64,000 nucleotides of DNA from Syntrophobacterales bacterium (GTDB lineage Bacteria; Desulfobacterota; Syntrophorhabdia; Syntrophorhabdales; Syntrophorhabdaceae). The notes beneath the pieces were generated by a model. It was not told the DNA's origin, made no database searches, and was given only the letters and a program-made list of their open reading frames with translations. The stretch covers positions 1 to 64,000 of the forward strand of contig JAISPL010000030.1 in NCBI GenBank assembly GCA_031274925.1, given 5' to 3'. This document shows, piece by piece, positions 34,316-42,579 of this stretch (positions are counted from its first letter, which is position 1; every line of letters starts with the position of its first letter). Position numbers and translations under genes: made by a program.

Positions 34316-35003
34316 AGCGCTGAAAAGCGCGTTTGAGATTTTCTACCCTCTTCGCTGCGCAGGATGTGGCATCTGCGGATTCGTGTTTTGTCCGGAATGT
34401 ATCGAAACTCTTAGAGTCGTGGAAGAAGCTTTCACATGCCCCGTATGTGGGCGATGGACGGGCAGGAAAACCGTGTGCGGCGAATGTATCGATGGAAAAA
34501 AAGGATTTCACGAAGGGTGTTACGGTTTCTACTTTGAGGGTAGATTGCGGGATGCGATTCATGCGTTTAAATTTGGAGGCCGGAAGGATGTAGGGAAGTT
34601 TCTTGTTTCCCTTATCAACGAGAAAATAACCTTTCTCGCTGGAGGTCTGGATGCGATCATACCTATCCCTGTCACGGAGAAGAGACTGAAAGAGCGGGGT
34701 TTCAATCAGTCTTTCATTATAAGCGAAGAAATTTCTAGAATTATCTCGCGCCCTGTCCTTCACAACGCGCTCAGAAAAAGGAAAGAGACAAAAGACCAGC
34801 TTACCCTGTCGAAGGATGAGAGGAAGAGAAACATAAAGGGCGCCTTTGAATTAAAGAGCATCCATGGGTTGGCAGGAAAAAGAATTCTCCTTGTAGATGA
34901 TCTCTTCACTACAGGTTATACGGTGCGTGAGGCCTCGCGCATTCTTCTCGGGGGCGGTGTGGAACGGGTGACCGTATTTGCTCTTGCGCGGGCTGGGTCA
35001 TGA
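34296..35003 (+). CDS. comF: ComF-family phosphoribosyltransferase-like protein
   Basis: 235 aa. N-terminal zinc-ribbon cysteines (CAGCGICGFVFCPEC, then CPVCG and CGEC) and a C-terminal PRTase domain with IIPIPVTEKRLKERGFNQS and the PRPP loop RILLVDDLFTTGYTVREA. Family members act in DNA uptake or salvage; the role here is unknown. Start at TTG 34296 inside apgM; GTG 34308 is another choice. ATGA overlap with the AsmA-like gene. Confidence 0.9.
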   Translation: MINTVPEALKSAFEIFYPLRCAGCGICGFVFCPECIETLRVVEEAFTCPVCGRWTGRKTVCGECIDGKKGFHEGCYGFYFEGRLRDAIHAFKFGGRKDVGKFLVSLINEKITFLAGGLDAIIPIPVTEKRLKERGFNQSFIISEEISRIISRPVLHNALRKRKETKDQLTLSKDERKRNIKGAFELKSIHGLAGKRILLVDDLFTTGYTVREASRILLGGGVERVTVFALARAGS

Positions 35004-38000
35004 AAAAGGTCCTCTGCGGATTGGTGACCTTTGCGGTGGTCGTCGTCGCTGCCATTCTTGTCACACAGAATCTTCCTTTCCTTAGCTCTTATGTTATCAG
35101 CAAGATCGCAGGGGGCAAGGTTGTAATATCGACAGTTGACCTTGCCTATGAGGATGGTCTTGTTTCAGTGGACCTGGGTGGTGTCAGCATAAGAGGAAAA
35201 GTTAACGGCAGCGTCAATAGCTGGAAATTGGTCTTTGATCTCCGGAGAGGGCTCCACTTCAACCATGTCGTCATAACAGGCTTCAACCTGAAAGTCTCTG
35301 ATTTTAAATGTACAAAGAAAGAGTACTACATAGTCCCCACGGACCTTTTTGAGGCAAGGAACGGTATTGTTGTCTTCGGTGCCGAACCTTTCGCTGTCAA
35401 GGAGCTTGTGGTGGAGCATCTAAAAACAGGAAAACCTTTCCATTTCCGCATGGACATACAAAACAACGAAATCTTTGGAGTGCTTAAAATCAGGGGAGAC
35501 GGGGTCCTTAAGGGTAGGGCCACCATAGTGAAAGGCAAAGCGAATGTAGTCGGCATGGATATAGGGCGGTGGACCGATAAGATGTCGGGTGTCGTCAACG
35601 GCGAAGGTTCCTTTGAGGCAGGCAAAGGCAAGTTGTCGGTGGATGGTTCGTTTCAGGTTGCCAAGTATGAATTGAAGATTGACGAGCTGAAGAAACACTG
35701 TTTTGACGATGTCATGAAGGGTAACGTGGTCGTGACTTTAGGCGGCGATAAGATTGATGTATTTGTGAAAGACGTCTGCTTCAAGGATGCACCTTTCAAC
35801 GTTAGGGTACGGTTTGAGAAGGCTGACATCTCCGAAGTGAGACTTTCCTCGGGAGAACTCAATCTTGAGGTAATCAAAGACTATGTGAACCTGGATAGAA
35901 TTGTTAAGGGAGGCTCGCGGGTCTGGGATTATGTCGGGGGCGGAACAGTGGAACTCAGAGAGCTTGTGTACTCGTCGAGCCGCCCGTTCAGAGCGGATAT
36001 TAAAGTGACAGGGGTCCGTTCGGAATATAAAGACGCAGTTTTTACCGATATTGGAGGAATTCTCCGCTTTGATGAAAAGAAAGTGGATATCTCTGGCCTG
36101 AGGGGACATTTCAAGGAAAGTCTCTTTCAGGATATCTCCGCAACCTTCATCTTTGCGAGTGGCCGTGTCACGGCAAAAGGAGCATATGTCGTCGATCTTA
36201 GAGATGTTGCCTCCAAATTTGATTACCCTGACCTGACCCTGAAAGAGGGTATTGTGGAAGGTACGATGGCGTTTGAAAGACGAGCCGGAAGAGACCTTGA
36301 CTGGTCCGGGGTGGGAATCCTGAGGAACGGCGAAGTGCGCTGGAGGAATCTCCCTTTCTCGACAAAAGGTATTTATCGCTTTACAAAAGATATGGTCACC
36401 TTTGACTCCTTTCAAATTTACGGTGGTGGCACCGACATAGTCGCGAAAGGTACTTGGAGCAAGAAGTCCATGAAGGTCAGCATTAAAGGCCGCCTTGACG
36501 CCGATCACGTGAAGCGGATTTCGCCTCTGCCTTTCAAGGCTAAAGGGACAGCCGGCGTTGACATATTAATCGAATCAGAAAACGATTTCCTCAAGGCTGC
36601 GGGCTCCATAGATCTGCGAAACGTCTCCTACGAGATCAAGGATGTAATGAGGAAGGAAGCAGGGATCCAGAATACCGTCGCTATCGATATTTTGAAAGAA
36701 GAAAAAGGCGTCCTCGTCCGGAGACTCAAATATGATCTCGAAGCGGTAGATATCGACCTCTCTGGAGATATTGGAGCCGACGGAAAGATGAACCTCCATG
36801 CGGCTATGAAGATCGACAGTTTCGAGAAAGCAGCCAGACTTTTTTACGTTACCGATGTCCTGGCAAAAGGCAAGGCGGAGATGGAATTGTCCATGGGGCA
36901 GGTCAATCTCAAGACCAGGGAAATACCTTACATAAAAGGCTATATTGATGTGAACAACGGAGTCGTCAGGCTTCCTTGGGTCGCTAAGCCATTTACGGAA
37001 ATTACGCTCAGGGCTGATTTCAAAGGGGAAGTGTTTGATGTGAATATAGAGAGTCTAAGGTGCGGAAGCACCGTGCTCAGACAGGGAGCCTTCCATTTGG
37101 AAAGCTTGGAGTCACCTCGTTTCTTCCTGTCTCTCAACATGGAGACTTTCAATCTCGGTGATTTCAAGAAGGAGACTGAATTTAAGCTGAAATCCCTCAA
37201 CCGGGACGGTCTTCTCGCCCGCGCGAAAGGTAGTGCCTCCTTGAGGGCTCATGAGGCCATACTTGGAGGAATTACAGGCGAGAATCTTCAAATAGCGAGT
37301 TCCCTGGAAGACAGGAAGATCAATTTCTCCGAATTCAAGGCGGGAATCATGGGAGGTCAAGCCGACTTCCATGGAAAAGTCGACCTTTCGGGGACCGAGC
37401 CGCAGTTACATGTGAGCGGAAAGCTGAAAACGGTGACGGCAGACCACATAGTGAGAGCTTTCGACCCTAACTCTCAAATCGTGCAAGGCGTTGGATCGGT
37501 CTTGGGGAACGTAAATTCCAGGGGCGTAACGCCTCAAGACTGGCTGAGAAACGTCGACGGGAATGTGACTTTTTACAGCCGAAACGGGATTATCAGAAGG
37601 TGGGCGATTCTCTCCAAAATATTCGGCGTGCTGAACTTTTACGACCTCTTGAGGGGTAAGGTTGATCTCAGGGCGGACGGCCTTGCGTACACAAAAATGA
37701 GCGCCCGCTTTCAGGCAAAAAAAGGCGTTTTCAGGACAGACAATTTCCTCATAGACAGCCCGTCCATGTTGATTACAGGCGTGGGAGACTTCGATTTTGC
37801 GGGAGATACGGTAGCGGGAAACATTACGGTGTCGCCCCTTGTGACCGTCGATATGTTTATCGATAAACTCCCGGTTATCCGTAGTATCCTTAAGAAGGAA
37901 AAGAGCGGATTCCTCTATGCGTCTTACGATGTGAAAGGCCCTCTCGGAGACCCCGAGGTTAAACTCAGCTTTGCGGATACGGTTGTCGGGAAAAGCTTGG

Positions 38001-38047
38001 AGATAATCAAGAATATACTTACGTTGCCTGCGGGAGTGTTCGAATGA
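35000..38047 (+). CDS. AsmA-like/DUF3971 envelope protein
   Basis: 1015 aa. One N-terminal membrane helix (VLCGLVTFAVVVVAAILVTQ), then a long chain of beta-strand repeats typical of AsmA/TamB/YhdP proteins, with a C-terminal segment of the AsmA-like-2 type (VDGNVTFYSRNGIIRRWAIL, then GVLNFYDLLRGKVDLR and GDFDFAGDTVAGNITVSPLV). Such proteins form a bridge for phospholipid transport or assembly at the outer membrane. Complete. Starts 4 bp inside comF, and the next gene starts in its stop codon. Confidence 0.85.
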   Translation: MKKVLCGLVTFAVVVVAAILVTQNLPFLSSYVISKIAGGKVVISTVDLAYEDGLVSVDLGGVSIRGKVNGSVNSWKLVFDLRRGLHFNHVVITGFNLKVSDFKCTKKEYYIVPTDLFEARNGIVVFGAEPFAVKELVVEHLKTGKPFHFRMDIQNNEIFGVLKIRGDGVLKGRATIVKGKANVVGMDIGRWTDKMSGVVNGEGSFEAGKGKLSVDGSFQVAKYELKIDELKKHCFDDVMKGNVVVTLGGDKIDVFVKDVCFKDAPFNVRVRFEKADISEVRLSSGELNLEVIKDYVNLDRIVKGGSRVWDYVGGGTVELRELVYSSSRPFRADIKVTGVRSEYKDAVFTDIGGILRFDEKKVDISGLRGHFKESLFQDISATFIFASGRVTAKGAYVVDLRDVASKFDYPDLTLKEGIVEGTMAFERRAGRDLDWSGVGILRNGEVRWRNLPFSTKGIYRFTKDMVTFDSFQIYGGGTDIVAKGTWSKKSMKVSIKGRLDADHVKRISPLPFKAKGTAGVDILIESENDFLKAAGSIDLRNVSYEIKDVMRKEAGIQNTVAIDILKEEKGVLVRRLKYDLEAVDIDLSGDIGADGKMNLHAAMKIDSFEKAARLFYVTDVLAKGKAEMELSMGQVNLKTREIPYIKGYIDVNNGVVRLPWVAKPFTEITLRADFKGEVFDVNIESLRCGSTVLRQGAFHLESLESPRFFLSLNMETFNLGDFKKETEFKLKSLNRDGLLARAKGSASLRAHEAILGGITGENLQIASSLEDRKINFSEFKAGIMGGQADFHGKVDLSGTEPQLHVSGKLKTVTADHIVRAFDPNSQIVQGVGSVLGNVNSRGVTPQDWLRNVDGNVTFYSRNGIIRRWAILSKIFGVLNFYDLLRGKVDLRADGLAYTKMSARFQAKKGVFRTDNFLIDSPSMLITGVGDFDFAGDTVAGNITVSPLVTVDMFIDKLPVIRSILKKEKSGFLYASYDVKGPLGDPEVKLSFADTVVGKSLEIIKNILTLPAGVFE

Positions 38048-38901
38048 AAATAGGGATTATCGGCGCGGGTAAAGTGGGGACAGCCCTCGCATATTCGATG
38101 AAAAAGAAAGGTCTCCATATCTCCGCCATATCCGATGTCAGCAGGGAGTCGCTCTCCTTGGCGGAGCGATACCTCGGGAAAGGTATTCTCTATACGGTAG
38201 ACAACACAAAAGCGGTGAACAGCTCTGACGTTATCGCCGTGACGACGCAGGACAGGGAGATAGGAAGGGTAGCGGAGGAGATTTATGATAGTCCGGCCAT
38301 AGTGGATGGCAAACTGTTCTTCCACACAAGTGGGGCCCGTCCGTCCTCGGTACTCACGCCCCTAGATGGAAAAGGGGCAATATTGGGCTCTCTCCATCCG
38401 CTCCAAACCTTTCCTGACATTGAGAGCGCCATCTGCGTCCTTCCGAGTACCTATATTTTTATTGAAGGCGCTGCCTCTGCCATCAAGGCGCTTACACGCA
38501 TAGGCGAATCAATCGGTTGCAAGGTCGTAATTATTGAAGGGAGTAGAAAAGTATTCTATCACCTCTCGGCCGTCTTTGTCTGTAATCTTCTGTGCGCCCT
38601 ATTCCACAGTGCAGAGTCCGTAATGGACAGAGCGGACATCGGACTTGAACCTTTTTATCCCATCATAAATGCCACTATTGACAATATAGAACGGGCAGGC
38701 CCCTTGGCTTCCCTAACGGGTCCCGTCATCCGCGGCGACATGGAGACTGTTCACGATCATCTGAAGGCGATAGCGGACATGGGTCTGGAGCGAGAAGTGT
38801 ACAGAGCCCTCTCTCTCGTGGCCCTGGGCATGGCAAGGAAGAGGAATGTCCTCGACGAGGAGTTACTCAAGGCGCTTGAGGTTGTGTTGCGGAGCACCTG
38901 A
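38044..38901 (+). CDS. Rossmann-fold DUF2520 protein
   Basis: 285 aa. N-terminal NAD(P)-binding motif IGIIGAGKVGTALAYSMKKK, GSLHPLQTFP in the middle and a C-terminal helical domain (VFVCNLLCALFHSAESVM, PLASLTGPVIRGD). It is the DUF2520 family, related to pyrroline-5-carboxylate reductase and 6-phosphogluconate dehydrogenase folds; no substrate is known. Its place at the end of a chain with proB and proA invites the idea of a ProC substitute, which remains speculation. ATGA overlap with the AsmA-like gene. Confidence 0.88.
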   Translation: MKIGIIGAGKVGTALAYSMKKKGLHISAISDVSRESLSLAERYLGKGILYTVDNTKAVNSSDVIAVTTQDREIGRVAEEIYDSPAIVDGKLFFHTSGARPSSVLTPLDGKGAILGSLHPLQTFPDIESAICVLPSTYIFIEGAASAIKALTRIGESIGCKVVIIEGSRKVFYHLSAVFVCNLLCALFHSAESVMDRADIGLEPFYPIINATIDNIERAGPLASLTGPVIRGDMETVHDHLKAIADMGLEREVYRALSLVALGMARKRNVLDEELLKALEVVLRST

Positions 38902-39373
38902 GAAGCTGTGCCGTTCTTCCGTTCCATTGTTGTGCCTCCACTTCCTGCGGCCTAATTGTCGCGAAGACTTCCCGCAAGTATGGCGATGGTAACTATCAAC
39001 GAAGAAGACTGAAATGGTCTTGGCCGATCCACAGGGCATTGAGGTGTGCAGATTATCTACAGCTTCCTGAAGGGTGATCAAGAAGCAGGGAGCCAGATTG
39101 GGAATTGCAAAAGATACGGCCTTTAGCCCAAGGAATTTCCCGGTTTTAATTTGCTCGGTTATATAAATAAAGAAACAGGAGTTTTGCGGAGGACCTCCAT
39201 TGAGGAGATTTATCTACTTTGAGTGAATGGTTTTATTAGAGATTGATACGAGTGTGGATCGTACGCTATGGGTTGTCAATGAAAATCCGAGCCGCCACAA
39301 ACAATCCGGCTCCTTGGCGCCAAGGCAACTGCCCGGAGGAAGGGCCAGATATTGCGAAAATGGAAGGAGAAAA
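38902..39373. other. Intergenic stretch
   Basis: 470 bp between convergent genes. No gene, no clear terminator for the 13-gene chain. Only weak, unassignable frames. Confidence 0.4.
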
Positions 39374-39598
39374 CTATTTAAAAGTTTCACGCGCCGACCG
39401 ACGGCGTTTCTTCTCCATAATTACGTAAGTGACGATCACTCCCAGGATGAGACCGCAAAGAGCAGAGAGAAAGATCGCCACGGCTAGGGATGCTCCGAAC
39501 TTCCAGAAGAGGAATGAGATGGCCACCGGGGCTGCATTCTGGATTGAGAAGATCGTGACAAAAACCACGATCACTACTGCCGCTATCAATGTTGTCAT
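39374..39598 (-). CDS. LapA-domain membrane protein
   Basis: 74 aa with two helices (LIAAVVIVVFVTIFSIQNAA and AVAIFLSALCGLILGVIVTY) and the LapA hallmark S-I-Q-N-x-x-P-V in IFSIQNAAPVAISFLFWKF, then basic residues. Single-gene unit; ribosome site AGGAG before the ATG at 39598. Possible partner of the LapB-like TPR protein at 31752. Confidence 0.85.
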   Translation of the reverse strand: MTTLIAAVVIVVFVTIFSIQNAAPVAISFLFWKFGASLAVAIFLSALCGLILGVIVTYVIMEKKRRRSARETFK

Positions 39599-39791
39599 AA
39601 GGTTTTTTTCTCCTTAGTTGCAAATAAAAGAGGCCCGAAGGCCACTCCCGTCCTATTTCTTTGCCGGAAACAGTTTGTTCAAGAGCTTGCCTGACGGCGG
39701 TTTTATGTACAGGCTTATGTCGAAATAAAGGATAACTCAATCTTCCGACGAGAATCCACTCCATTGTGTCCATACGTGAGGAACGCAGGTT

Positions 39792-40341
39792 TTAGTCCAG
39801 TACGGCCCAGTCTCCGCAGAGCGTAGTGACGGTCCCGTAAGATGGCCTCCCACTTTGTTGCTCTCGTCCAGTAGTAAGATACAGCGGTAATAAAGAAGAA
39901 TAACCCAGTCCCATGGCCGCGAGGCCCATAACGGATGACAGGAGTTCAGGCGGTCTCTTCGGCGTCCACCAGAAGGACATGAAAAGAAAGAGGGCTGTAA
40001 GGAAATACCCGAGATAGAGCATCGATTTGTCCGACACTTTCGGGGCCCACAGCTTGATGATATCGTTGGTTATGTTGGCGCTCATGATGAAGACCATAGC
40101 CGACAATGTTCCCAGGGTCGCACCGACAAGGCCGGTGAGATATGCGGCAAGAAGACCCGAGCCTCCCATGGCCCACGCGAGCATAGGCGCTGCGAGGTCG
40201 GCACCCCACTGTTTGTTTTCGAGCAGATTCTGGCCGAAAATGATCCTGGCCACGAGGCCGTTGCTTGAGCAGTCCAGCATGATCGGTATGCTCCCGCAGC
40301 GAACAGAGCCATAAAATATAACAGTAACCTCGTCTTGACAA
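39792..40341 (-). pseudogene. Sodium:solute symporter (SSF) relic
   Basis: A frame of 162 codons keeps one section of an SSF transporter (LLAAYLTGLVGATLGTLSAM, SANITNDIIKLWAPK, MLYLGYFLTALFLFMSFWW), corresponding to helices around the S-A-x-x-x-x-D core. Immediately upstream another frame has MALFAAGA. The usual protein is about 500 aa, so most is gone and at least one frameshift is present. Confidence 0.65.
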
Positions 40342-40472
40342 GGATTTTATGCCGAGGAGTTGGCTTACGTTATTGAGATATTATTCAATTTTGTCAAAAT
40401 CTGCTGTCTCCAAGAGAAGCCATTTTGGGTTAGTGTGGATTTGAGAGCAGGATTAGAACGGATTCGTGACCG

Positions 40473-40679
40473 TCATGTGGAAGAGATGCCGTTATGAGCC
40501 TTTTCGGCGATCCGTCTCTCCATTCTTTCAAAGAGGATCTTCTTTCCCTCATCAGACACTGAAAGCGTATCGGCTGAGCCTCTGTCGTCCGAAGAGGGCA
40601 TGACGTTGGTAATGGTATCTCTTTTGTTTTTGAGATATGTTTTTATGACCGCTCCTACTTGATGGTCCGTTACAGTCAT
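40473..40679 (-). CDS. Small FlgM-like protein
   Basis: 68 aa: MTVTDHQVGAVIKTYLKNKR, then DTLSVSDEGKKILFERMER. The pattern of a short N-terminal helix, a polar spacer, and the V-S-x-E-G-K-K element resembles FlgM-type anti-sigma-28 factors and their small deltaproteobacterial relatives. Only this similarity supports it; there are no flagellar genes in the window. The minus-strand upstream region has a ribosome-like AGGAGAG. Confidence 0.4.
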   Translation of the reverse strand: MTVTDHQVGAVIKTYLKNKRDTITNVMPSSDDRGSADTLSVSDEGKKILFERMERRIAEKAHNGISST

Positions 40680-40715
40680 CTTTGACTTTCTCTCCTGTTT
40701 TTATTATCGCATGGT

Positions 40716-41081
40716 CTAATGAATTCTTAAACAGTTTTTTTTAGGAAACTTCAGCTCGGAAGAAGGCGGTCTCATCAAAGTAATGAAAACCGGAGAATGC
40801 CGGGTGAAACGGTAACCTGAAGGAAAGGAACCGACGCCCATTCGCCCCTCAATCTTTACCGCGCTCCGACGTGATCTTTCTGGCTCCTGTAAGACCCGGG
40901 TCCGTTTTGGGAAGTGTAACGCGGTGATCTCTCTTCCTGCGTCACGTATACTGACGGATGGAATAAAGGCGAAGCGGCCCTCAGGCAGTCTTGGTTCCAT
41001 CTCGAAAACACTGAAGAATTTATCTATCATCCGGTTTATGCCCTTTAAAAAGTATGAGAAACGGATATGGATACTGCGCAA
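40716..41081 (-). pseudogene. Possible Hsp20 fragment
   Basis: 121-codon frame whose middle, INRMIDKFFSVFEMEPRLPE and AFIPSVSIRDAGREITAL, resembles the start of an Hsp20 alpha-crystallin domain (M-D-x-F-F...F-x-P-x-V-D-I-x-E-x-x-x-E-I). The remainder does not match in any single frame, although scraps in neighbouring frames resemble the G-S-F-x-R-S-F stretch. It stands next to two better Hsp20 genes. Confidence 0.4.
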
Positions 41082-41370
41082 CTTTCATCTCCCCGGGGTT
41101 TTTGGTTTTTCTTATATCAGGTGCAAATGTTTTGCTGTCATACATTCACCTTCATCCATTTCGGATTGATTGATTCATTGCGGTTTGCAGCAGAAAAACG
41201 CATTCTTTCGTCCCTCGCGGGAACTAACGGCGACCGGCAGCAGACCCTTGGCTCCAGGCGGCGCTTTAACCGGCCCTTGAGCTACGGGAGCGGTGAAATA
41301 CATGACCTTAGTGTTCCCGCCAATCCGTTTCTTCCGCAATGTGCCTGGAGGAATGAACGATCTACGCCAT

Positions 41371-41780
41371 TCAGCCTCCAGGCTTGACCGCTATCTTTCT
41401 GGTCTTCTGTACTTCGGTTTTTGGCATGATCAGTTTAAGTACCCCATTCTTGACCGTGGCCTCAATCCGTTCCTTGTCTATATCCTCGAAACGGTGAAGA
41501 CCCTCTGATAGTCTCCCACGCCATATTCCGCATAAGCCAGTCTCATTTTTTCAGGTATTTCCGCCTCAACCTTCCCATAGATACTGAGGATGTTTTTCTC
41601 AAGGGTTATTCCTACGGTTTTTTCGTTGACCCCCGCCATATCGGCCACGACCGCGATGTGGTCTTTCCTTTCTATGATATCGACATCGGGATTGTATATC
41701 CTCCTGCCCGCCCTGGTGCGCTCGGCCTGGTTTGACTGTCCCACTTCTTTCTTTTGAATCTCTTTTGTCCTGCCTATCAT
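41371..41780 (-). pseudogene. Hsp20 small heat-shock protein with one frameshift
   Basis: From ATG 41780 the frame reads an alpha-crystallin domain: YNPDVDIIERKDHIAVVADM, AGVNEKTVGITLEKNILSIY and VGDYQRVFTV, then stops early at 41478. In the neighbouring frame the C-terminal end continues perfectly: EDIDKERIEATVKNGVLKLI, MPKTEVQKTRKIAV. Adding one G near 41498 would join them as FTV-S-E-D-I-D. So either a true one-base deletion or a sequencing error has broken an otherwise normal gene of about 136 aa. It is 13 bp after the intact hsp20 gene on the same strand. Confidence 0.85.
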
Positions 41781-41793
41781 ACGCTTGTCCTCC

Positions 41794-42231
41794 TTACTCG
41801 CTCGTTATAGTTATCTTCTTCGGTTTCTCCGCCTCCGCCCTCGGCAGCGTTACATAAAGCACACCTTTTCTGAATTCTGCTTTCACTTTATAGGCTTCGA
41901 CATTGTAAGGCAACTCCACGGCCCGTGAGAACTGGCCGTACCAACGTTCCCCCCTGTGATACGACTCATCCGTCGCCACAGACTCGGGCTTCCGTGAGCC
42001 ATTTAGACTGAAACTCTTTCCGGCTACAGATATTTCGATCGTTCCGGGGTCAATACCAGGCATTTCGCACGTCACGAGCGTTTCGTCCGTGCCTTCCCAT
42101 ACATTCATCAGGGGAAACTCACCCACCGACGGCGAAGCGAATCTGGACAAGACCTGATTTATCTCATTCTCCATACACTCACATGGATCAAGTCCTCTTC
42201 TAAATGTTCCTAATCCCTCAGTCCACAACAT
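41794..42231 (-). CDS. Hsp20-family small heat-shock protein
   Basis: 145 aa chaperone. PLMNVWEGTDETLVTCEMPG, YHRGERWYGQFSRAVELPYN and FRKGVLYVTLPRAEAEKPKK are the alpha-crystallin strands, with the G-V-L motif and a short C-terminal extension; the I-x-I/V tail motif is present as ITI. Ribosome site AAAGGAGGTG before ATG 42231. It heads a minus-strand pair divergent from clpB, which suggests joint heat-shock control from the 350-bp gap between them. Confidence 0.92.
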   Translation of the reverse strand: MLWTEGLGTFRRGLDPCECMENEINQVLSRFASPSVGEFPLMNVWEGTDETLVTCEMPGIDPGTIEISVAGKSFSLNGSRKPESVATDESYHRGERWYGQFSRAVELPYNVEAYKVKAEFRKGVLYVTLPRAEAEKPKKITITSE

Positions 42232-42405
42232 GATGCACCTCCTTTATTTGCGGTATTTAGACTGCTTATCGTTTGTTCTTGCAGCGCATCTTAAGATGCC
42301 CCCCTCTAAGATTAGTCTTTTCACTGCACAGCGGTTTGTCAAGGGGGGGGTGGTGGCTAATGCCCGCGTATGCTGTATTTGCGGGTTTCTGTGGATGTCG
42401 GACAG

Positions 42406-42433
42406 TTGATTTTGTCTTTGGAGTGATTATATT
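42406..42433 (+). promoter_or_regulatory. Possible clpB promoter
   Basis: TTGATT (42406-42411) and TATATT (42428-42433) at 16-bp spacing (TATTAA at 18 is an alternative), about 140 bp before clpB. I found no CIRCE element (TTAGCACTC-N9-GAGTGCTAA) in the hsp20/clpB gap. Confidence 0.4.
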
Positions 42434-42579
42434 AAATTATGCGCTGATTCCAATTAACATGTCGGCGCTAGCCGCCATAACGAGGGGGGATAAGCGCCAC
42501 ATACACGGATGAGGCTATTGATGGACGAGGTCAATCCGCCCGCGGGTCGGCAGACGCAAATCGATAACGGAGGCAACGA

